A stretch of 64,000 nt of DNA from contig PUQB01000217.1 of NCBI GenBank assembly GCA_003024785.1, positions 96,001 through 160,000 of the forward strand. The letters run 5' to 3'. The position numbers and the translations under genes are program-made. This DNA comes from Selaginella tamariscina. Its lineage: Eukaryota > Streptophyta > Lycopodiopsida > Selaginellales > Selaginellaceae. Below the pieces are notes generated by a model that saw only the letters and a program-made list of their open reading frames with translations, had not been told where the DNA came from and did not search any database. Shown in pieces: positions 57,455-64,000 of the stretch. Position 1 is the first letter of the stretch; each line of letters begins with the position of its first letter.

Positions 57455-59259
57455 ACGTGACAGGTTAATATCCGGTCTGGGGAATTTCATAGTGTAGGTC
57501 TCGTGACATTCAATCGATGGCACTCCTCTAGAATAGGTCAGCTCTCCATGGTCAATCATATGCTATTCCGAAATCGTTCAAGCTTGCTCTAGGTTATGAT
57601 GCTGAGCATGACAGAGCAATTTTGTTCTCTAGTGAGAAAGAAGTGCTTGACATTGCTACCATTACTAGGGAACTGAGTGATGATTTTTCACTTTTTAGCA
57701 TTAGATAGTTGTCAGCTCGTTGCAATGGGCAACTCCAACGTCTTTAGTGACATGGTAACTGAAATAGTCTACGCTGTTATGGATTGGTTCACCATCGAAG
57801 GGACAACATCCGCAATCGGTATACTCTCTCCGGCTCTTCCTCCTTGGTTTACGAACAATTCAAATAAGTAAGCCAATGGTAAAATGGTTAATGATATTTA
57901 CTATGATTGTTGACTATCAACAAGCTTCAGGTTCCTGACGGTTATCTCTTTACAATAAATTATTATACGAAGTTCAGCGCTAACTATAACGAGGTTGTAC
58001 CGCATGGGTTGAAGGCAGAAATTATATTTGAACAACTCTCTGCCACAGACAACCTAGATGATACTATCAAAAAATGTGGGAGGTACATAGAACAAGGTAT
58101 GTTTTTACACGTATGCTTTTACATATCTCATTAGAGAATAAGCAAGTTTGACAGGTTTGACAAAGCTTGTAATACTTCTCGTTGAGGTGCATTCAACCAG
58201 GTACACGAAAAAGTTCGACGACGTTTACTATTTCACTCCAGGCAAGGGACATTGTCACATGAAACATCCAAGGTTTTTGGATCTTACTTTAGTGATTTCG
58301 GATTGTAAAATTTACTTAGGATTCTCTTCAAACAAATTTAAGGTTCATAATTTTGTAGCTTTTGAACCTTAAATTTGTTTGAAGAGAATGCAAAGTAAAT
58401 TTTACAATCCGAAATCACTAAAGTAAGATCCAAAAACCTTGGATGTTTCATGTGACAATGTCCCTTGCCTGGAGTGAAATAGTAAACGTCGTCGAACTTT
58501 TTCATGTACCTGGTCGACTGCACCTTAGCGAGAAGTATTACAAGCTTTGTCAAACCTGCTTATTCTCTAATGAGATATGTAAAAGCACATGTGTAAAAAC
58601 ATACCTTGTTCTATGTAGCTCCCACATTTTTCGATAGTATCATTTAGGTTGTCTGTGGCAGAGAGTTGTTCAAATATAACTTCTGCCTTCAGCCTGTGCG
58701 GTACAACCTCTTTACAGTTAGTAATGAACTTCGTATAATAATCCGTTGTAAAGAAGTAACCGTTAGGAACCTGAAGCCTGTTGATAGCCACCAATCATAA
58801 CAAATACCATTAACTATTTTACCATTAGCTTACTTATTTGAGTTGTCATAAACCAAAGAGGAAGAGTATACTGCTTGCGTATGTCATCCCTTCGAAGGCG
58901 GAACCAGTCCATAACAGCGTAGACTATTTCACTTACCATGTCACTAAAGATATTAGAGTTGCCGATTGCAACGAGCTGACAACTATCTGCCAAAAAGCGA
59001 AAGTAGTTATCACTCAGTTCCCTAGTAATGGTAGCAATGTTTGGCACTTCTTTCTCACTAGAGAACAAAATCGCTCTATCACGCTCAGCATCATACCCTG
59101 GAGCGAGCTTGAACGATTTCGGAATAGCATACGATCGACCATGGAGCGTGATTTGTTCTATGAGAGAGAGCTTTGAGAGACAAGAGAGGAGTGCCATCAA
59201 TTGAAAGTCTTGGGACCTACACTATGAAATTCCCGAGACCGGATATTAGCCTGTCACGT
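57455..59259. repeat. Large palindrome, unit E
   Basis: Left arm 57455-58347, right arm 58363-59259, 15-bp spacer, same centre as in B. The left arm has lost about 20 bp near 57530. + arm frames 57677-57871 and 57907-58134. Confidence 0.9.
58567..59200 (-). pseudogene. Unidentified palindrome-arm gene, unit E (best copy)
   Basis: 58814-59200 is a 128-codon frame: MMALLSCLSKLSLIEQ, KSFKLAPGYDAERDRAIL, NIATITRELSDNYFRF, SNIFSDMVSEIVYAVMDW, FRLRRDDIRKQ, ending at a TAG that replaces TGG (LMVK-stop-LMVF). 58567-58794 continues in another frame with LQVPNGYFFTTDYY, CKEVVPHRLKAEVIFEQL and IEKCGSYIEQ. The possible intron of 38 nt after SYIEQ (gtatgt...ttag) is too short to trust. No domain recognised. 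Confidence 0.5.
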
Positions 59260-59423
59260 ACCTTACGTGGCAATCCAACATGAGTTGACGAGGAGATTTA
59301 GGATCAACGCTGCTGGTGGTTAGGTTTTCCGGTATTGTAGACATGCTTGCCAATCGCACATGCCTGTCCAACAGCCAAGGATTGCATTCCACCTTGGGAA
59401 GTATGCTAGAGGAATGGTCAAAA

Positions 59424-59436
59424 TTAGGGTTTAGGG
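59424..59436. promoter_or_regulatory. Telo-box-like motif, unit E
   Basis: ttagggtttaggg, 185 bp upstream of the ATG; followed by a ~54-bp repeat in 2-3 copies at 59494-59617 (tgcttctactaag, tgcttgtactaag, tgcttgtactgag). Confidence 0.45.
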
Positions 59437-59620
59437 TGACCTAACCTAATTTCAAGCATCCAGATTTCAAGAAAGATCTTTCAGCCTTCATCGCTGCTTC
59501 TACTAAGGGATTTTAGTCTTTGGTTTTGTTTTGGGCTTTTCATTGTTGTGCTTGTACTAAGGATTTTTAATCTTTTAGTTTTGTTTTTGGGCTTTCACCA
59601 CTGCTTGTACTGAGCCAGGT

Positions 59621-60958
59621 ATGGCACCAAAGCGAAAGCATGTTGAAGAAGAAGAGGAGAAGTTGAGCGACACTGACGAATGGGAGGAAGTTGAAGACGG
59701 AGGTGTGATATGCTGCCTTGAGAATGTCCTTCTGCATCCACAGAAAGGAATTTGTGGCAATTTTTTTTTCGACAAAGCAGTTTTAAATCAACATAGGATA
59801 AGAGTCCACAACAGGGAGACTGTGAGTATTTTTATTCATGTAGTGTATTCCTTTAGAGCTTTTCTTTTTTTTAGCTAACTATGCTAAAGAGTGGAGCTGC
59901 GCACGGGAGGAGAATGAGACAACAATCTTCCTCCAAGCTTTTGGAGGTAAAAGAATTTATTGATTCAAAAAAAAAAAAGATTTTAAAATCTTGATGTAGG
60001 ATGACACAAAGAAGCAATAAATGAGCCTATCTAAGGTAATTAGTTAAACATTCGATAATTGACTTTTGATAATCTTTCTCTTTTTGCAACAGCCATTGAA
60101 GATTTTAAAAAAGAGAGACAAAAAACAAACGGGAGCAGGATGGCGAGCTTTCCAAGAAGAAAGAAAAGGTGGAAACACAAGGGGAGGACAACAAGCAAGA
60201 CGGAGAAGGGGGACGATGCAAAGAAGCAGCAGAAGAGGTTATTTAAGGTAATTAATTAAACCTTGACAATTGACCTTTTTGACAATCTTTCTTTTTTTTC
60301 TCCAGCATGCGAAGGCTACTCTTAAGAAGAAGACAAAAGGGGAGGATGGGGTATTTAGTCAAAAGGTTAACAAGAGACAATGAAAATGTTTTTAATTTTT
60401 TTTTTAGGAGCAAATATCAGAAAAGGTGGAATTATTAGACTTTTTGTTTTCAATCAGAGCTCCAAACAGTAATCTCAACCTTGACTTTATCTTACATTTG
60501 AGATTTCTTGCAGCAATGAAGGGTTGCTCATCATGATGCATCTTCAACAATTTCTTCTATACATATTTGTGTCAAAAGGTAAGAGTTTAAAATTTGAAAT
60601 TTTAAACTTTATGTATTTTTTGTTCTTTATTGGTTAAGATTATGCAAAAATAAGGAAATGGAAGAATCAACCCAATATTTTTAAGAAGAAGTGTCTACTA
60701 TTGCCCATTTTTAAAGCATAAGTTTTGTTTTTTGTTTTTAGTCTTTGGTCTTCAAACTTACTATACACAATTCTTTAGATCTCACTGGAGTTTGGTTTTA
60801 GTTTCTCTTAATGTGGACCAAACTTAATTTTTCATCTAGATTCTATGCATATAACGAGACACGACAGTAATAAAATCTTTAAGATTGCACAGAGTACTTA
60901 AAGTATGAGTGAAGGTATTACAACAGTGAAAATCCTATGGTCAAAATCAGTACTAAAG
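59621..60958 (+). pseudogene. Ulp1/SENP-like (C48) protease gene, unit E (best copy)
   Basis: Exons u1 59621-59821, u2 59875-59946, u4 60093-60247, u5 60306-60350, u6 60408-about 60469, u7 60514-60578, u8 60639-60717, u9 60779-60958. In consensus the joins keep phase: u1 MAPKRKHVEEEEEK (NLS-like PKRKH, then acidic), basic u4-u5, then u6-u9 with FLLYIFVSK, DYAKIRKWKNQPNIFKKK, LLLPIFKA-S-HWSLVLVS and LDSM. This follows the SENP/ULP1 layout FF..L...Y..V.RW...F..D.....PIH..VHW....LDS. C48 enzymes cleave SUMO or related modifiers in the nucleus. Breaks: a shift late in u4, u6 donor reduced, donor ataagt after u8, one base lost in u9, the array-wide frameshift after LDSM, and no cysteine box. Confidence 0.6.
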
Positions 60959-60961
60959 GTA

Positions 60962-61135
60962 TGATTTGACAAAGCTTGTAATACTTGTTACTGAGGTGTA
61001 GTCGACCAGATACACGAAAAAGTTTGACAACGTTTATTATTTCACAAGGCATTGGATATTATCACTTGAAACATCCAAGCTTCAGTGATTCCGGACTGTA
61101 AAATTTACTTAACATTCTCTTCAAACAAATTTAAG
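60962..61135 (+). pseudogene. STRY exon-like copy after the Ulp1-like gene, unit E
   Basis: Decayed third copy; intact-looking partners lie head to head at 58148-58345 (+) and 58338-58553 (-). Confidence 0.4.
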
Positions 61136-61210
61136 GTTCATAATATCAGTGTAATAAAATCTATACATTTTTCATTAAATAATAATGTTTAATAAGTAAT
61201 AATTTTATAC

Positions 61211-61419
61211 CTTGACAAATAGAACCTTTGAAATGCTCCAATTTAACAGACTTCTTTGAGGCTCCTTCCGGAAGATCATGGAGGCAAAGCTTCTCTAAAA
61301 TCTCCACATATGTTCTCACTGCATTGCAAATGGCATATTCCACGTCGGGAATGTAATATTCTCCAAAAGGTAGAGTATCATAATTTCCTCTAGTACTTCA
61401 CTCAGCATAAAATACAAAT
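61211..61419 (-). pseudogene. Inverted UNC13-like exon beta, unit E
   Basis: Acceptor ttatag and donor gtataa both present, 209 nt; a deletion before LPFGEYY shifts the frame at about 61370. Retains the HDLPEGASKK segment. Confidence 0.55.
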
Positions 61420-61574
61420 CTATAAAAGGTTTCATTGAAACGTGCGTGCGTGTGTGTACGCATGTGTGTGTGAAAGAGAGAAAGAAAAGAGAACATACAC
61501 ATATATAGTAAGCACGTTGTATCACATATACACATCTCTATATATAATGTATGTCTATACACACACACACACAC

Positions 61575-61617
<43 letters not shown>

Positions 61618-62230
61618 TAAATGCACACCAACAACAGAGAAGAAAACAATGCCCCAGTCTGTGGAGAGATTGGTTCCCATTTGTCAGTACTTACACTACA
61701 AGTAACCCAACTGTACAAAAAAATTAAGTATTAAAATTGGATAATTAAATTAACTACAGTAGTCTAATTATTTTTAAAACTTTATTAGCTAAACTTTTAA
61801 CTTAAGTATAATTAAGAGTAGAATAAGTTTACTCGATCACGAGTGTTCTGGCTGCTGTGATAAGTAAACTAAACAGTGTATCAGTACAAATATGTATACA
61901 TACAACAATTTACATATACACACAGGTGCCTTCTATATGTATTATATACACTCAAAGTATGTGACATTGGCATTTGAATTGGCATATACTTTTAATTTCA
62001 ATATAAATTTGCAAGTTTAAATTATTTTGGAACTGTTTCATTTAAAAAGATCCTGCGGATGCAAGACTCTCAGATCTCTTAACAATATCTTAATCAGTTT
62101 CAAATATATATTTCTTTTAATATTTAACTCCTTCCTACCGCTAAGATATAAATATTTATAAATGTTAAAATATTAATTGCTATATCCTGAAAAAAAGAAC
62201 ACTCTACGCACAAACACTCTGTATGTCAAA
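61420..62230. repeat. Microsatellite and AT-rich spacer, end of unit E
   Basis: (TG)n/(GA)n at 61441-61492 and (CA)n then (TA)n at 61560-61612. It contains the empty hAT-MITE target. No gene. Confidence 0.6.
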
Positions 62231-62398
62231 TTAAACTATTATTTATTAAATTAAAAAGCTAGTAAAAGAACGTATGGGTTTTTAAAACTAAAACATGACA
62301 TTGATTATCAAAATACTTAGAAATAGATAGAAATTGTTTTTTAATAGGGGATTAAATAACGATTATAAAAACATTATATATTAATCACTGTTTTTAAG

Positions 62399-62448
62399 CA
62401 CAAAAATGAAACAACATTTTGGAAAGGAGGCTCAACCTCAAACACAAA
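62399..62448 (+). pseudogene. ERR1 exon-like copy, unit F
   Basis: Shortened by loss of cagccagatg; donor gtacgt kept. Confidence 0.4.
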
Positions 62449-63738
62449 GTACGTAATATGTAAACGCAGGCATACACACACAAACACACGCATAGGTGTA
62501 AGACTGTCGAGAGGCAGGGTGTGCGTGTGCGTGTGCGTGTGAGAGAGAGAGAGTGTATTTTGTTCATACGCGCATGTATGTGCATCTCTCCATGTGAACA
62601 ACGGACAACAAATAAAGAGTATACTCACGCCTGTGCAACTGTGTATGCATGTGTAAGTGTAGTGTGTGTGCATGCGCGTTTGCACATACACCTATAAATA
62701 AATAAATATATAAGATATAATATATGTGTGTGTTTCAACATTAGTTTTTTTTTTTTCTTTTGGAATGTATTGTTATAATTTTTATTTTTCTGAAAAAGCT
62801 TAAAGAAAATTTAATCAAATTTAAATAATAGCTAAACTAGTTATAATTCATGTTTATTGTATATATGTGTATATCTAGTATGTGAATTTTATATATAAAA
62901 TGATATGACCTTTTTATGGACTATAATCAAGAGGATTTAATACTGTTTTTTAATGATTATAAAAGATTATATATATTAATCAAAACAGTAGAATAATGGA
63001 TAATTTAAGTACAAAGGTTTATATTAGAATTGCTTATGAACAAGTAAATTAAATACAAAGATGCATATTAAGAATCTATATTAAAAATACTGTAGTGTAC
63101 AGAAACTTTTCTTTCTTTTATCTTATTTTAAAGTAAGCCTCACTTAATGCTAATGAATCATTAAATGCTAATGATGCCCTTCAATAAAGACGCTATAAAT
63201 ATTTTAATTAATTAAATTACAGATATTTAAATAAATTATACAATCCAGTTTGTTTATGTAATTATTAACATTTAATTGTTCAGCTTTAAATTTTAGTATA
63301 CATATACACACATGTGCTTTCTATATGTATTATATACACTCAAGTAGTGAAATATTTGAATTGTTATACTTATAAACTTGAATATAAACTTGCAAGTTTA
63401 TTTAAAACGAGCTTCCACGTGTAACTCGATATTTAATAACTTAATCAGTTTCAACTATTCAAATTATATTTCTTTTAATATTTAGCTCCTTTCCACCACT
63501 AAGGTATAAATATTTGTAAATGCTATCGCTATATTAAAAAAAAAAAACTCTTAAATCGCGCTCAAGGTATTAAACTATTATTTATTAAATTAAAAAGCTA
63601 GTAAAAGAACGTACGGGTTTTTAATTATATATTAATCAAACCATGAAATTCCTTATTAAAATACTTCAAATTCTTGAAAAATTGTTTATTAATAAGAGAT
63701 TAAATAACAATATTATATATTAATCACTGTTTTTTAAG
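62449..63738. repeat. Microsatellite spacer, unit F
   Basis: (TGTGCG)n(GA)n at 62520-62552; the (CA)n/(GTAT)n blocks seen in A and C are deleted (junction near 63296). No gene. Confidence 0.6.
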
Positions 63739-63799
63739 CACAAAGATGAAAAACATTTTGGAAAGGAGGCTCGAACTCAAACACCAAGCCAGATGAAAA
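63739..63799 (+). pseudogene. ERR2 exon-like copy, unit F
   Basis: As other ERR2 copies; donor gtatgt. Confidence 0.45.
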
Positions 63800-63912
63800 G
63801 TATGTAATATGTAAACACAAGCATACACACACACACACACATATGTGTGCTCTGCTTATATACTATGTATACGACAAGAGCTTAACATTATAATCTTCGT
63901 AGTATATACCAG

Positions 63913-63949
63913 GAATGTCTTCTGGCATATGCTTCGGATATTTTGAGAC
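63913..63949 (+). pseudogene. UNC13-like exon alpha, unit F (gene continues outside)
   Basis: 37 nt between accag and gtttat, reading ECLLAYASDILR plus one base. The following exons lie beyond the window. Confidence 0.45.
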
Positions 63950-64000
63950 GTTTATTAATATTAAAAGTTATTAAAATTAAATGTTACTTTCAAAATAAGA

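Larger units (their letters stand above)
50194..62230. repeat. Tandem unit E of the ~8-kb array (with inverted-pol Ty3)
   Basis: Fifth copy, about 7.8 kb without its Ty3 element, nearly the same as unit B. It holds the best preserved copy of the Ulp1-like gene and of the - strand reading frame in the palindrome. Confidence 0.85.
62231..64000. repeat. Partial tandem unit F
   Basis: The sixth copy starts here and runs off the window. It contains ERR1, the microsatellite spacer, ERR2 and exon alpha (63913-63949) in the usual order. Its ERR2 flank (atgtgctctgc type) resembles A and D more than C. The array therefore continues to the right. Confidence 0.8.

Noticed and set aside
58567..58604. Possible 38-nt intron in the palindrome-arm gene (gtatgt...ttag)
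   Set aside because: Below the practical minimum for plant introns; the frame also runs on to a nearby stop without it.

Overview
The window looks like plant nuclear DNA. It is AT-rich, contains spliced exons and intronic (CA)n/(TG)n/(GA)n microsatellites, and carries three Ty3/gypsy elements, one non-coding LTR element with an exact plant initiator-tRNA-Met primer site, and two copies of a hAT-type MITE. I saw no tRNA, rRNA or CRISPR array. The plant clade cannot be fixed from the sequence. A gene-poor, palindrome-bearing ampliconic region, as on a bryophyte sex chromosome, is a guess only.

The window is essentially one tandem array. A unit of about 8 kb (7.8-8.8 kb once later insertions are removed) repeats five times and begins a sixth: A 1-13733, B 13734-26124, C 26125-34456, D 34457-50193, E 50194-62230, F 62231-64000. 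A resembles D and B resembles E in shared insertions, deletions and small duplications, so blocks of several units were duplicated, not only single units.

The order in each unit is: two copies (ERR1, ERR2) of a small exon in microsatellite-rich spacer; a + strand exon series (alpha to zeta) whose joined reading frame resembles the C-terminal MUN/Munc13-homology region of UNC13-like proteins; a palindrome with arms of about 0.9 kb, each arm carrying the same unidentified coding sequence; a + strand gene with a telo-box-like motif upstream, an NLS-like charged N-terminus and Ulp1/SENP (peptidase family C48) exons; a further + copy of an unidentified exon (STRY exon); and an inverted (- strand) copy of UNC13-like exon beta. 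Unit C alone keeps one clear upstream exon of the - strand copy (33696-33877). No unit has a fully intact version of either gene, so the array reads as amplified, decaying genes, although part of the indel load may be sequencing error.

Insertions: a Ty3/gypsy element in A (1787-6722) with LTRs free of substitutions; a Ty3/gypsy element at the same intronic site in B (15167-19387) and E (51602-55858), in both cases with its pol segment inverted between 11-bp inverted repeats; a 7.4-kb non-coding LARD-like element inside the first coding exon of the Ulp1-like gene of D (40048-47420); and a 192-193 bp hAT MITE at the same site in A and D. Shared versus private insertions give a relative history: the Ty3 insertion of B/E, its LTR divergence and its inversion, and the MITE of A/D, preceded the block duplication; the A Ty3 and the D LARD came later.
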